A DNA stretch of 64,000 nt from positions 19,610,700 through 19,674,699 of the forward strand of contig JANAVB010023996.1 of NCBI GenBank assembly GCA_029216955.1. Reading direction: 5' to 3'. Both the position numbers and the translations under genes were made by a program. The stretch comes from Iris pallida. Its lineage: Eukaryota; Streptophyta; Magnoliopsida; Asparagales; Iridaceae. Of the stretch, positions 23,048-39,521 are shown one piece after another; within the stretch, counting starts at the first letter, position 1; each line of letters opens with the position of its first letter. The notes beneath the pieces were generated by a model. It was not told the origin of the DNA. It worked only from the letters and a program-made list of their open reading frames with translations, and made no database searches.

Positions 23048-25044
23048 TGTAGAAGCATGGAAAATATTGCTTTTAGTCCCACATCGGAAAGGAGAAGAAG
23101 AAATGGCTTACTCCATTCTATAAATAGAGCTCCCTTACCTCCTTTGAAAAGGGCACCAACTTCTCTTCCCTCCTTCCAAACTTGGACTCTTCCTATTACG
23201 CACCTTCGGGTGCTAAGTAGAAGAAGTCTAGGGCAATGCGGGCTCATCGGGCTCAGTCAGCTGTCCCAACCTCTGACCATCAAGAGCGTCCCGCTAAGCG
23301 GGCCTCTGATGGAAAGTTGTACAGAGCCGCCTGTGTCCAGCCCCCGGCGGCAAACGGACAGAGTGGTTCTCAAGTGTCTCCCAACAAAGATCGAGGGCAA
23401 GTGTTTCTATTAGCCACTACATCAGGGAGCAAACATGATACCTACGCACTCGTGTGTTCAGGATACCCGGGCCCACAAAGCGAGTGCACGGGCAGATCGA
23501 GATATTCCTCATGCGAGTCATGAGACATTCCTCATGCGGCTCGGTCATGAGACGTCCTTTATACGGCTCGGTCATGAGACATTCCTCATGCGGCTCGGTC
23601 ATGAGACGTTCTTCATGCGGCTCGGTCATGAGACATTCCTCATACGGCTCGGTCATGAGACGTCCTTCATGCGGCTCGGTCATGAGACATTCTTCATGCG
23701 GCACAGAACCCAAGAAGCTTCATGCGACTCAAAATCAGACGAGCTTCAAGTGGCTCAAGAGTATCATACGGCTCAAAAGTTACCAACATGGACATGCGGC
23801 TCAACGCACATAGGTAGCTCGAGTAAACTCCATGCGGCCCAGAGAGAGAGGCCACGTGGTCTTCAAAAACAGCTGTTCCCAACGTGTGGACACATTTAAT
23901 GCTCTGACGGCTGACAGACCTGACAAGTGACAGACCTGACATAAAGTTGTCATAATGATTGACACGAAAAGCAGTACTTCGGGAATAAGGAAAATCTTCA
24001 AAGTGGCGCTGTCTACCAAAGTTTTGAGGCGAGCTTATGCGGCCAAGAATAAACGAGTTCATGCGGCCAATGCAGAAAAACCTATGCGGTTCAACCAAGA
24101 AGGTCCCCCATGCGGCTCGGCTATAAAGAGATCCATGCGGCTCGGCCATGAAGACTCTCATGCGGCTCGGCCATGAAGACTCCCATACGGCTCAGTCATG
24201 AACATATCCATGCGGCTCGGTCATGACAACCTTCATGCGGTTCGAGTATAGAGACTATTCATGCGGCTCGGTTATGACGACCTTCATGCGGCCCAAACAT
24301 CGACACTCCTCATGCGGCTCAACATTGACGACTGGACACGTGTCCTAAAGTCAATCAAATCTTGGGCCAAATCCCAATAATCTGGGACACGTGGCAGAAG
24401 AATAAATTAAATTTATTCATTAAGATTCGCAGATGTCAGCAAATCATCATGACGAAGATTTATTGCAATCAGCATTAATTGTTGATGGGATTTGGCATAA
24501 TCCATATTAACGGTCCAGATCTTTCACGTTCAAGACTAATAGTCCAGATTGGTTAATCATCAGGCCGCCACCACTTTAAGAATGGGTAATCATCCAAACC
24601 CTAATGATGCCCCCACTATTATAAATAGCAAGGTGCCATTCCCTTGTAAATAGAGATAATATAGAGAGATATACAAAAAGAAACCAGAGAAGAATACATA
24701 TACACAGAGAGACTTCTCCCATAGTCAGAGAGAGAATATACACAGAGAGAGAGAAGCTAGGAGAGCAATCAGAGAGAGAGCAAGAAGGCATTTCTTCGTC
24801 AACGACCAAGCAGATCTTCCCCGAGTCAAGGCTGCGTACCGATCGTCCAAGGAGTAAGGCAGAGCGGCCGTCGCTTTCCCGAGCCTCTATCGTCACCCCC
24901 TAGAATCTAAAATAAACAATCGTACTTAGACTACTGTACCTAGGTTTTCGTCCTTAGGCTTTCTTTGTACGAGCGAGTTTGTATTGTGAGTCTAAGTTCA
25001 GTCCTCCGATAATTGTTCTGTACTTTTACAATCAATGGCAAATA
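23048..25044 (+). repeat. 3' LTR of element D (1997 bp)
   Basis: Same length and order of parts as 14183-16179: snRNA-type motif (23076-23126), ORF1-like segment, CATGCGG repeats and second TATA. Differences are mostly single transitions. The last bases read AATA instead of AACA. It is followed by the right TCGAC duplication (25045-25049). Confidence 0.95.
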
Positions 25045-25049
25045 TCGAC

Positions 25050-26656
25050 ATTTTCTCAAACCTAGATTCTAATCGTGACTTTCTCATACTCCGTCCAAGT
25101 GGCTATCATATCTTTAGAAACTGTATTTCTAACTTATTTTTCCTTAATTTACTCGAATCTGAATTATCATTATTTCATGCGTTAACTTGGTCATTTACTT
25201 TGTGCGTTAATCATTATTTCATGAATTCCCACTTTCTATTTAAATTCTTTTGTGTCTCTTACCGTGGCTTGAATATTTGGAGTACAACACTAGACTTTTT
25301 CAGCCAACAAATTTCATATACAAGACCTAGACGAGCCCACCTTCATGTAGGTATATCACGTGCCACTAAAACACGTCTCCTTGTACTCTAATTTCATGTT
25401 ACGACTTTTGGATCAAAAAGACTGGACTTTAATCCCTACCGTGAAACCAATATACTTTTTAACTATAGATGAGACTCGACCTCGACTCAATTCTTTCGAC
25501 CCGATATATGATTTTGTTCTACTCAATTCCTTACATGCTTAACCTTGCATTTTATCTTGATTGCTGGACCTATCACATCATTAGTTTAATTCTCGTAAGT
25601 TGGGTAGAATATCTCACTACCTAACAAACCCTTTTTCCTAATGAACCATATTGATAAGTTCATTTAGACTATAACACTTAGAGGACCCTAACTTATCTAG
25701 TCAACCAAACCGACTGCACGGGCCCAAATTTCGGGTGGAACTTAGATTTTATAAGATCATGGGCTATTTGATTTCTTTCATCATTACCTTTACTTATTAT
25801 TTTATCTACCTATGATGCTAAAATAGCTTAGCTTTGCAAGCTTATTCTTTATCAAGCTTGATCATGACATATGTTTAATGTGGGCGCCCACTAATACATT
25901 GTCTAAATCAGAGCCGACGTATTATGGTCTGATCAACCATAGTGCACTTGGTTCGCTTTTCATATATCATACTATGTGGAGGAAGACATAGTTAAACTTG
26001 CCCCTAGAGTCTCCTCCACGATTACCTTACAATTCTTTTGGAATTATACAACCGCCTTTGAATCACATATTGGCATTCGAAAACATCTCCTTTGGACTCT
26101 TGTTGGCTTTCGTCTTTTAACTATTCTAGACAAAGCTTGTGATTGATAGATAGACCAAACCATTCTCCTATGACCATGATATTTGTATATACTTGGGGAT
26201 AGTTAACCACTGACCAACCAATATGACTATCTCCGCCTTAAGCTACTTGCCTTTTCCTCGACCCTAGAATCAACTTTCATGACATTTTTGAAATTTAAAG
26301 GTGATTCAACTCTAAACCTAGACGACCCTATATCTTCTATCGTGACCCCTAATCACTTGAATGATTCCTATCCTTCTTTCATTCGTGCCCTCAACCTAGA
26401 CACTTGTCATACAATCTTCTTCGAAGTGCCCTATTCCCCAAGTCCCCAAAATATCCACTTAAGCTACTTCCATCGTACTATCATGATTTTTACCATGACT
26501 AGCAACCCTCGTTCAATTCCAAAATCGTGAATTATTTCGTCGTTATCGGAATCACGATTTTTTCGCCTAATGATTTGTGTTGCCTTACCCTCGTACCTTC
26601 TCACCCCCTTACTTATTCTTAATTTCGAGGACGAAATTCTTGTAAGTTGGGTAGGA
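25050..26656 (+). other. Right internal part of element B, non-coding
   Basis: About 1.6 kb from the D insertion to the 3' LTR of B. Frames are short and no domain is recognised. It ends with TTTCGAGGACGAAATTCTTG, the box that precedes the 3' LTR in A and C as well, and a weak purine run. Confidence 0.7.
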
Positions 26657-30244
<3,588 letters not shown>

Positions 30245-30249
30245 ACAGC

Positions 30250-30324
30250 TTACTTCGTCGTATCCATCAACGAAGGCTGGGCGTGTCCGACTCATGTCCA
30301 ATTATTCGGAAGCGGATCATGACA
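30250..30324 (+). repeat. Last part of the 5' LTR of element C
   Basis: TTACTTCGTCGTATCC to GCGGATCATGACA continues the LTR interrupted at 9007 and matches 35405-35478. Confidence 0.92.
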
Positions 30325-30333
30325 TGTTTTTAG

Positions 30334-30345
30334 TGGTGGCCCATG
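30334..30345 (+). other. Putative primer binding site of element C (non-Met)
   Basis: TGGTGGCCCATG, the same as in element B, nine bases after the LTR end. It does not match the initiator tRNA-Met site. Confidence 0.45.
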
Positions 30346-30556
30346 TAGGTCTATCCTAATGACAATTAGGCAATAAAGTGTTATTGGGGGACCAGCGAAG
30401 CTAAAGAAAACTCATCACAGCATAGGAATCGTAGGAAAATGGTTATGGTTATGGTTATTGATATTTAAATTTGAAATTTGATTTACTTATGATTTTCTAA
30501 GTTTAGTTTATGATTTTCTAGGACATAGCAATCAACGGTTTATTTTCTATTACAGG

Positions 30557-31661
30557 ATGGTCGCCACGAAGAACGCGAGGACTAGCGAACAGCCTGCACC
30601 CGATGCGCAGGAGCAGCTTCCACTGCCTCCGCCTCCGTCACAGCCGCTTCACCCGACGATGACATTCGACGGTACCCAGATGATGGCCATGTTCCAGCAG
30701 TTCATGGAGGCACAGAACTACCAAGCCATGCAGTTTCGGGCGACGATCATGGACGTGCTCCGAATTAGGGAGCCAGCTCCACCAGCACCGCCGGCTCCAC
30801 CAGCACCACCAGCACCGAGGCCAGGGACCGCCAGAAATTATCAGAACCTCTGCCCGATAGATTTTTGGGGCCATGAGGGGATATTCTACGCAGATGAGTG
30901 GCTAGAAAATGTCGAGCGGGACGTTGAAGATGGTGAGGATTCTGGATGATCTGAAGGTCAAAATTGCGAGCATACGACTTTTCGACATTGCTAGAGCTTG
31001 GTATAGAGAGGAGCCTCAGTTGGCTGAACCCCAAGTTCTCTGGAAGGATTTCAAACTGCTGTTCTAGGAGAACTTTTTTTCGAATGTGGAGCGGGACGAG
31101 CTTCGGATGCAGTTCGAGGCATTGTAGCAGGAGAGTATGAATGTGGCTCAGTACACATCGGAGTTCACCCGACTCAGCAGGTTCACGGAGAACCTAGTTA
31201 GCACACCACAGGAGAGGGCTTGAAAGTTCAAGAAGGGCCTCACCAGGGAGTTGCGACATGCAGTGGCTATCAACCAGGCTACTACTTATGCGAGCATCCT
31301 TAAAATTGCTCAGGGAGTGAAGAAGGAGATGGATCCGAAGCTCAAACGGGACCGAGACATTGGCGCCAGCAGTTCCCAGAGTCCACCGAAGCGGACCGAC
31401 ACTCAGCAGAGGCTACCTCAGCATCAGCATCAGCATCAGCATCAGCATCATCCTCATGTTCGAGCTCCGACATTATCGAGGCAACGGAGACAGATCCAGA
31501 CCTTGACATACTTATCTTACGTATACTGCAAGAGGCTGGGACACAGTGTTGAGGAATGTCGTAAGAAGTTAGGGCAGTGCTTGGTTTGTGGATCTGCCAC
31601 TCACCAAGTGAGTGATTGCCCTGCAGCTTTCACTCGTCAGGGACCAGCACCAGAGCTGTAG
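30557..31661 (+). pseudogene. gag of element C, damaged
   Basis: ATG at 30557 opens a frame with a proline-rich N-terminal part (repeated PAPPAPP) and the start of a gypsy gag domain (FWGHEGIFYADEWLENVE). After one frameshift near 30930 the domain goes on (IARAWYREEPQL, NVAQYTSEFTRLSRF), with stops at the positions of Gln or Trp. The final part is open from about 31251. It has a run of Gln-His from a CAGCAT repeat (31410-31450) and zinc knuckles ending CLVCGSATHQVSDC, a perfect C-x2-C-x4-H-x4-C. It ends at TAG 31659-31661. Gag would package RNA; no pol follows. The knuckle region resembles that of element A at the left edge. Confidence 0.85.
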
Positions 31662-31965
31662 CAGGAGGATCCACCCTTCGAGGATCAGTAGTCGCAGGGA
31701 GCACCGCCAGATGGACCGTTATCTTCCTTATGTTGCTTGTAGTAGCTAGATTTCTTTGTAGTGCATATTTTGAGGCTTGTCTCTGAGTTTTCTTGTATTT
31801 ACAGTCTTTCATATTGTCTAGTGACTACTTGTTAGTCCTTGTTACTTTTGTTATCCAAATAAAATCTTTTACTCAATTGTTTCTTAAAAACTTTTTACTT
31901 GATTTTGTGCACCTTTACAAAACCCTTGAAATTTCGAGGACGAAATTTTTGTAAGGGGGTAGATT
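31662..31965 (+). other. 3' internal region of element C with polypurine tract
   Basis: A short non-coding stretch. It ends in TTTCGAGGACGAAATTTTTG and the purine-rich run AAGGGGGTAGA (31953-31963), just before the 3' LTR. No protease or RT remnant is seen. Confidence 0.75.
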
Positions 31966-34900
31966 TGTAATTCCCTATACCTAATTTGGTGTAATTTAAG
32001 GAATTTTTTGAATTTTTATTTTTAGTATAAAATTGTTCATATAGAAAACCTAGTTTTACTAATTTTAGTTAATAGTGTCTAATTACAAATTATTACTAAG
32101 AGTGCTAATTCTTGAAATTATGTTTTATAAATCTTCAAATATTATTATTAATTTTTTGTTAACGAATGGTCCTGGTAATTAAGCTTAAATTTTGTTAAGA
32201 GACTTGAAGCAATTGTTTCTATTTGCTAGGAAATGTTAGGTAGCTGATAGATTTGGAAGTTCATTACTTTTGATTTAGGTATTAGTGGTTATTTATTAAC
32301 AATTTTTGGATTTTATTCTAATTAATATTGTTACTTGAATGGTTTAATGGTTTGGGTTTGTACTACCTAAAGAGGTTAGTACATATTGTTCTTAATATAT
32401 TATTGAGCTTAGTTATTAATTAGTTGTAAATATTCTGTAGTCAATTAACAGCTAATAATCATTAACTAATTTTGAAATTATTGAAATCTGTTTTGAAAAC
32501 TGTTTGAATATTTGAATTTGAAAATCTGTTACAAATTATTTTCTTAAAGCCCCAGATCTGTCCATAATCTCAGTTTTTCTGCTGCCCAACATTTTAACTA
32601 TTGCTCCCAGATCTACATCTAATTACAACTGTGCCACTCAATATTTTTATTATAAATACTATACAAATACTTAATATTTTATTATTATTTTCTGACATAT
32701 TTTTGACACACTCTCTCTCTCTCTCTACACTCTCTTTCTACTGCTCACTGGCTGAGCACCACCGTGATCCCCACCGTGAGCCACCACAGACCTCGCCGGA
32801 GTGTCACAGAAGTTCTCGCCGCCCTGACCTCATCATTATCCACCGGACGACAGGCTCGACCCCGACGTCACCACCTCGACTGCAGAGCTGTTCTTGAAGA
32901 CCGCACGTGCCTCTTCGATTTGTGTGCTGCCCCTTTGGGAATCGAGGAGTAGCATCGGAGGCTGCGCCACCCCTCGTGCGCCGAGCCACTGACTTCTTCG
33001 GAGCCGTCCCGAGCAGAACCACACCAATGCGGGACGTTCGGACCGGACGACCCTCGCCGATCTGTTGCCTCTCCGACCATTTTCTTTCGGCTAGAGCTCG
33101 TGCGCGAAGTCAGCTGCCATGAACCAGTCAGGAGACTCGAACGTCCTCTCTTCATCGGAGCCGACCGCCTGTAGGGACCGCCATCGCCGCCACCTCCGAG
33201 ATCTGCAATCGCCATTTCCGAACCAAGGTGAGGCTCATCCTCTTCTACATCTCTTTCTTATTCTTCTTTATTTGCATGCTTCTAGAGAGTGGGGGTTGTA
33301 GGAGAGGAAAAAGTATTTAGGGTTAGGGTTCTTCTTGTGGAGGAAGAAGAGTTGGGGAAGGGGATTTAGGGTTCGATTAAACTGGAAAGAGATGGAGAGG
33401 GAAGCCTAGGGTTAGGGTTTTTTATTGAAGGACGGGTTGGAGAAGATGGAATGAGGTGCTGGAGAGTTAGGGTTCATGGCCGAATTTTAGGAGAAGAAGT
33501 GAAGAAGTGAGCTGAGAGGACTGTTTTGTTCGGTTGAGGAATGAAGTATGGGTGAGGGGAGAGATGGCTTCTTCTGTTCTTTGTTGTGAGCGGCTGAATG
33601 AAGACTGGGAAGAGAGAGAATAGATGAAAGTTAGGTTTGGTTCTAGAGCATAGGGAGTGATTATAGGAGAGTGAGAGACTTGTGAGACTTTTAAATGTTA
33701 ATCCAGTATATTTTCCTCTACTATTTTGTTTCAAATTGTTGTCGTGTGTGACTCTTCAAAATCCCGAGGCAGATATGTCCCGTCGAAAATTAGGCTGTGA
33801 CCTTTCAAGATTTGAAGAGTCACCATGTAGCTTTCTTATTCAAATTTTTTACAGAATAGAGTAGTGGTATCATATTTTATACAGTATGGTTTAACCCTAA
33901 AGTCTAGGTTGGGACAGCATCGGGCTGAGTTTGAGTCCATGGTTGTTTTAAGAATTGTTTTGTAGAGGAGTTTGGGTCTAAGCCCACAGGCCGAGTAGAC
34001 CGCTTTAACAGTTTAATAATTAGTATATTAATTTTCAATATATAGTATGTACATTCTCCTTTTGTGATTTAAATACAATAAATTGTAAATATTCTAACAT
34101 TAGTTATACTAAAAAAAATAATACCTTTATATAGTTTGTAAACATTTGTTAATAATTATAATTTAATTAGTTTTATCTTTAAACAATTTATTAGTGGCAA
34201 TTGTTCTAAATCTCATAATCTTGATTTTTTACTAAGCAATATATTAAATAAATGTTTTAAATATGGATTTTAACCTTAATTAATATTTAATGTTATTCTC
34301 AATTTGATCATTCTTAGTAAATTTTAGTAATAGATATTTTTGATGTGATTAGTAGAAGTGTTATCATTACTAAATTTTGCTACAAATCGTATTGAATAAA
34401 TTAGTAAATTGTATAATATTTTTATATAGCAAATGATTTAGTAAATGATTTCTAGTATTATTTGTTAAAATATTATTAGCTAATATTGAATGATATATTA
34501 ATATCAATATATAGTTAGATATTGTCATTAATTCAAACCCTAACAAATTGTACAAAAATACCAGGTGAATATTACATCCATGCAGTTCTACTCCCGTGCT
34601 TCCAAGACGAGGCAAGTACACCGACTCGATCTTGTACTTTGTATTTTTGTCTTACATTCATGTGCCATGTTCTCATATCGAACACGAGATGCACACGATT
34701 ATTTTGTACCTTGTTCATTGCATTGTGAAGTCATTGTTTATTGCGGGGATTGGAGGAAATATTAACTTTGTGTGACCACACCCAACATAGGTATTGTGGA
34801 TAGCCTAATCGTACACTTCACGTATAATTAAGTCGCACCTTGTAGAATTGATTGATTGTGGATTGATTGTGGATTGTGGTCCTAAGCCGGTCACACATTA

Positions 34901-35478
34901 GTTTAATAATTTCAAAATGTCACACTTGCATTAATTGTCATGTTCATCGTATTGTTCATTGATAGCCGTGTTCATTGTCTTTGTATATTGATTGTCGCGT
35001 CCATTGCCTGCAGTTTCACATTTTATTTCTAGTACCATAGTTCCATTTTCAGTTCTCGTACTCTAGTTTCACCTTGTACTCTGTAGTCAGATTATATTGT
35101 ATATTGTTCTTATCGGGGTTGTACTTTGCTATTTTTTTGACATGATACGTTGCAGGTGAGCTTGAGGCCACATGGAGCATGTGATTGCATTGGATATTGC
35201 AGGATTTACTTATTTGTTTTTTTGGAGATTGTATTTTTATGATTTCATCATTGTATATTTTTTTACTTTACCGAATTTGTCTCCGGATAACATTGTATAA
35301 TTTGATTGATGGATATTGGTGATCTTTCTGGGAACATTATATATAAAAGCTGTGGATGTTTACATTACATTGTGACTTTGAGTTTTTCTTAGTATTATAC
35401 AGCTTACTTCGTCGTGTCCATCTACAAAGGCTGGGCGTGTCCGACTCGTGTCCGATTATTCGGGAGCGGATCGTGACA
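31966..35478 (+). repeat. 3' LTR of element C (3513 bp), complete
   Basis: Starts TGTAATTCCC and ends GGATCGTGACA. It includes a GC-rich leader (32740-33230) with a good splice-donor-like CAAG/GTGAGG at 33227/33228 and a TTGCAG/GTGAGC acceptor-like site at 35155. From 33482 to the end it matches the split 5' LTR. Confidence 0.92.
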
Positions 35479-36420
35479 GAAGGTTTCCAAAGAACGTGCT
35501 AATACTTCAGCATTTTGCTACTACTTCAGCATTGTTGTTCCTCCTAGGCTGAATCAGTTTCATGGCCCCGGAATACCGTTTAAGGAACTATATCTTGTGC
35601 ACAAGTTGTCCATGACCATGTGTGCGAATGCAACTTAACTAATAAAAAACATACATGCATGATAACAGAATTCTAGTACATCAGCCACAGTTCTCATTCA
35701 TCTTGCCTTGAGTCGTAGGCTCGCATACTCATTTATCCAACCAAGGGACTATTAATTTTGTGTTAACATTCTTTCGAACCGAAGTCCGATATACTCACCG
35801 CCCAATACTTGGGTCTTTGCATCACCTGTACTTCAACATTTAGAATCGTAGCATACAAGGCATCATTTTATTTCCAACAAAATTCTAGCCTTGTGATAAT
35901 TTATCTTTTTATTATCTTTCTGGGTTCTTACTAAGCAAGTTTTATTAAGAACCAAAAGCAATAACAAGCCATCCTTTGTTAAGCATGATGATCAAGAATC
36001 ATCGAAGGATCAAAGTCACTCACTTGTTGGTGAATTGTCGAGAGAAAGAGATCTTCCATGCAATTTTAAGCTCGGTTCACTGCGTTAGCATCTGTATTGG
36101 CACCAACATCTGGTCAGCATACTTCTTTATCTTTCTTTTAGTGATTCGATATGAATGTACAGATAGTGAAAGTAAATCCATGGAAACATTCATTAAAAAC
36201 AATCACGAAAATACTCACAAAAATCAACAACGAAAGCGACATCGAAAATCAGCAGGGCTACGGTCTCGGGACAAGCGACTCTTATATAGAATTCTTCTCC
36301 CAAGATACGTATCACTGCATCTTGGGCATCATTTCAAAGAGTCCAATCCATAACGAGGAAAGGCTTCCAATTTATTATCCTGCGATCATGGTAAAGTTTC
36401 CCAAAGTAAATTTTTCCTAA
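35479..36420. other. Unassigned stretch
   Basis: About 940 bp between element C and copia fragment F. Only short frames; the one at 36151-36420 has no recognised similarity. I see no gene or repeat here. Confidence 0.5.
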
Positions 36421-36550
36421 TCTCATCCGCCTCGGCCATTCGACCGCTAGCCCGATCTGTGCTCCGGAATGGGATCAGGATACTACACATATAATAGAGC
36501 TCGGACTTTTTGCTTCCTCTGGCAATCACCATAGAACCTCTGGAAAGCTT

Positions 36551-37740
36551 TCACTGACCGTTCTCGAAGAGATTAAAGAAACCCTCGTCATCCAACCTTC
36601 CAACTGACATCAGATTGAAACGGATATCAAGGACATGATGGACATCTTTGAGAACAAGAACTGTATCAATCTTCATCCTCAAATGCACATCTCCAATGGC
36701 AACCGTCTTCGACACATCTCCATTGCCCGTCTTCAACACTCCACAATCGCCGGTCGTATAAGTAGCAAATAGTGCCATGTTGTGAGATATGTGAGCTGAA
36801 GCACCTGAGTCCACCAGCCAAGAATTATCATCGCAGGCGAGGTTCATGACAACCTCATCACCTACGACGATCACATCACCTCCATGTGCCGAGGTCGTTG
36901 CTATAGTGTTCTTACTTTGCTTTCGCCTGTCTCCTTTCTTCTCTCTCTTCCAAGCGAAATAGTTCCGCTTGATATGGCCCTTCTTGCCACAATAGTAACA
37001 CTCCGAGTCCTCGTACGACCCTTGGACTTGTCCTTGCTCTTGTCTCTGTCACCACCTGGACCCTTGCTTTTACCCCTTCCGCTGCTCTCTGAAACTAGCA
37101 CCTCTGAGTGGTGGGATGTGGATGAAGTGCCCTGAGAACATCTCTGCATCTCATCATTCAAAATTTTGCTCTTGGCAAACTCTAGACTGACCACGCCTTC
37201 TGGAGCAGAAACGGTCATAGATACTCGTACCACCTCCCACGAGTATGGCAATGTACATAGCAACCAAAGTCCCAGAACCTCGTCGTCGAACTTGACTCCC
37301 ATCGAGTATAGCTGGTCAACCACATCCTGGAACTCACTCAAGTGATCCGTAATGGATGCACCATCTTTGTACCACAGACCCATCATCATCTAAATCAGGA
37401 ACAATTTGTTTACCCCGGTCTTTTTTGCGTACAGAGATTTCAGTTTCTTCCACAACGTCTTCACATGCTCAATATTGACAACGTGGTCGTACACATTCTC
37501 GTCAACGAACTGTCGTATGTACCCACATACCTGTATATGCTCGAAGTTCCAATCCTCATCGGATTTGTCACTAGACTTCTAAGATGCAAATACTGGAAGA
37601 TGCAATTTCTTAACGAACAGCAAATCTTTCATCTTGCTCCGCCAATAATGGTAGTTGGTACCGTTCAGGTTCACCATGTGCACCGGCTTCGTGTCCATCT
37701 CTACTCCCTAATTTGACTGTCAACTTCTGACATCTCTCTG
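36551..37740 (-). pseudogene. gag and protease of copia element F, broken
   Basis: On the minus strand the gag begins with LNGTNYHYWRSKMKDLLF, then WNFEHIQVCGYIRQFVDENVYDH and LYAKKTG. A TAG replaces Gln just before MMMGLWYKDGASITDHL (37389). It continues through LLCTLPYSWEVVRVSM to a basic GRGKSKGPGGDRDKSK stretch. The zinc knuckle CYYCGKKGHIKRNY (about 36970-37015) lies one frame off and has Tyr for the last Cys; a second frameshift follows. The protease shows SWLVDSGASAHISHNM with an intact DSG (about 36780-36850). Gag packages RNA and the protease matures the polyprotein; this copy is inactive. Confidence 0.85.
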
Positions 37741-37749
37741 AAACCAAAG

Positions 37750-37761
37750 CTCTGATACCAC
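37750..37761 (-). other. Primer binding site of copia F (initiator tRNA-Met)
   Basis: On the minus strand TGGTATCAGAGC, the standard plant copia site, lies three bases after the LTR end. Confidence 0.9.
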
Positions 37762-37764
37762 TAT

Positions 37765-38537
37765 GTTGGGAACAAATTGCGAAAACCGTTCCCCCAAGCC
37801 AGAGAGCCCTGCGAGAGAACCACGCAAAAGCACACAAACTAAAACTGTCAAACATAAATCGCAAAAATAGAAATTTTTACGTGGAAAACCCTTTGCGAAA
37901 AAAACTATGGGACGATCGGAGTCTAACTATGAAGAACCTTCATTAATGGAATAAAGATAATACACCCTCTACAAGCTCCTCCTGATCCAACACGGATCAC
38001 CACAACTCACTGGGACAGAAAATATGTTACAACCACGAAAGTAGAAGACAACGAAAAATATCCGAAATTGATCTCCTTCTCCGAAACGGCCTCCAATTCA
38101 TCTTTCTCCTTCCCAAAGTTGCAAACCACTCTTACCACCTTTTCTTTTTTCTTCCTTTTTTTTGTGTTTTTTTAACTTGCATGCATCAACCTTTTATAAA
38201 CCCTTGAATGAATAAGGGTTACCATATTAAAAATCTATACATAGAAGGCCAATTTATTTGAAAATTTTCAATATGTATCAATCATATATTTAATGAAAAT
38301 CCAATCATAATTGGCTTACCATAATTGGAATTCAAATTATATGGAAAGCCATTATATGAAAAATCCAATCATAAATATATGACCAAAGTAAATATAGAAA
38401 TTCAATCATATATTTGCTTACCATATATATACCAAAATAGGTGATTGATGCACGTCCTGAGCTTCTCCGACATGGATGGCGTTTGACGTACTCCGGGGTA
38501 TTCTCCACATATGTTAGGAACACCATCCACTCCAACA
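37765..38537 (-). repeat. 5' LTR of copia element F (773 bp)
   Basis: On the minus strand it runs from TGTTGGAGTGG to GGTTTTCGCAATTTGTTCCCAACA. The ends match the style of LTR G (TGTTGGAGTGGG ... CATTCCCAACA). Confidence 0.88.
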
Positions 38538-39415
38538 AAAATTATACCATATTGTGCACATAAAATTTTAAAAGCTTGTTGCCTACTTGCAGAAGTGTTC
38601 AAACTTTGTAAACATAATGCATGATTATTTTAAATTTGTTTGAAAGAATTGAAGACATTCTTCTTTGAAAGAAAAAAAAATATTTTGTAATATTAAAATT
38701 ATTTGAAACGTCAACTTGAAGCCTCCAAGAAATTATGCACAAGTTGAAGTCTCAAGAACACTGCAGTTTGGCCTCTAGAAAGTTGTACTTCAAAATTCAG
38801 AAAGTTTTTACTTCAATCTTCAGAAATTGTTTAACTTGTATATTTTGTAAGAGAGGAAAAAAAAATTGTGTTTAATTTTCATGAATCTTGAACTATTTAT
38901 AGAATTTTTTTATACAAAATGATCTACGTTACCCTTGAAATATATTTGTTATAAGAATATTTTTGTTTATTTTTAGCAAAATGATCAAAAATATCCCTAA
39001 AAGGGACAAAAAGTAACCTTCAAAATAGGGATAATTTAATATTTTTTCCCTCCAAACGGTCAAAAAGAAAAAGTTCGGGTCAGACATGGTGTGGACCGGG
39101 AAACTGACTGGGCCGGTCTGACCGGTCTTCACCCGATTTAACCGGACCGAACCGCCGCTCAATTGAGCCGGGCCGGTCTTACGGGTCGGATGCATGGACC
39201 CAGTCCGAACCTGCGGAGAGTGGGCCGAGCCGGGTTACGAGTTGTCCGGCCCAACTTGCACGTTGACCCACAGAAGGAACTACGAAGAATCATACTAACA
39301 TGAAAATGCACAAACATACTGCAAGTTTGTGTTTCTGTCACACAAATTTGTACTATGTAAGTTTTAAATTGTAAAATAATCATGATTAGTGACGTAATTG
39401 GTTTAAAAATAATAA
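38538..39415. other. Unassigned AT-rich spacer
   Basis: About 880 bp with no recognised gene. A GC-rich patch with repeated ACCGGACCG-like words lies at 39070-39260. TATAA at 39416-39420 is the left target duplication of element E. Confidence 0.5.
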
Positions 39416-39478
39416 TATAATGTTGGTGCTTTATTTACATGGAGAGAGCTTGCTCTCAACATGCCTTGTAAAATTTTA

Positions 39479-39521
39479 GTCCCACATTGGAAAAGCACCA
39501 TGAGTTATCTCAACATATATA
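39479..39521 (+). promoter_or_regulatory. snRNA-type USE plus TATA motif in LTR E
   Basis: GTCCCACATTG (39479-39489) differs by one base from the plant snRNA upstream element. TATATA begins at 39516, leaving 26 bases between them, close to the shorter spacing of Pol III snRNA genes in plants. In the 3' LTR the element has an extra change (GTCCCATATTG, 45830). A T4 run follows about 60 bp after the TATA. Confidence 0.5.

Larger units (their letters stand above)
14183..25044 (+). mobile_element. Element D: non-autonomous Tat/Ogre-like gypsy element rich in hairpins
   Basis: D has two LTRs of 1997 bp each and a 5-bp duplication. The primer binding site TGGCGACTCTGCTGGGGA is the type reported for Ogre/Tat elements (tRNA-Arg primer, from memory). 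The order is: extra ORF before gag, gag, protease-like domain, about 2 kb of structured repeats, polypurine tract, 3' LTR. An extra ORF upstream of gag is also an Ogre trait. RT, RNase H and integrase are absent, so mobility would need another element. LTR copies differ at few positions by eye, making it the youngest gypsy insertion in the window. It lies inside B. Confidence 0.88.
36421..38537 (-). mobile_element. Element F: 5' part of a Ty1/copia element, minus strand
   Basis: Read on the minus strand: 5' LTR (38537 to 37765), primer site TGGTATCAGAGC (37761 to 37750), gag, zinc knuckle and the start of protease. Similarity fades around 36420-36480, soon after SRGSMVIARGSKKSELYYM, which corresponds to the region before integrase. 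The rest of pol and the 3' LTR are missing. The LTR start TGTTGGAGTGGATGG resembles that of element G (59915), so both are from one family. Confidence 0.85.

Noticed and set aside
35976..36420. Small ORFs as possible host exons
   Set aside because: No recognised domain, no splice-site pattern, and next to copia remnants.
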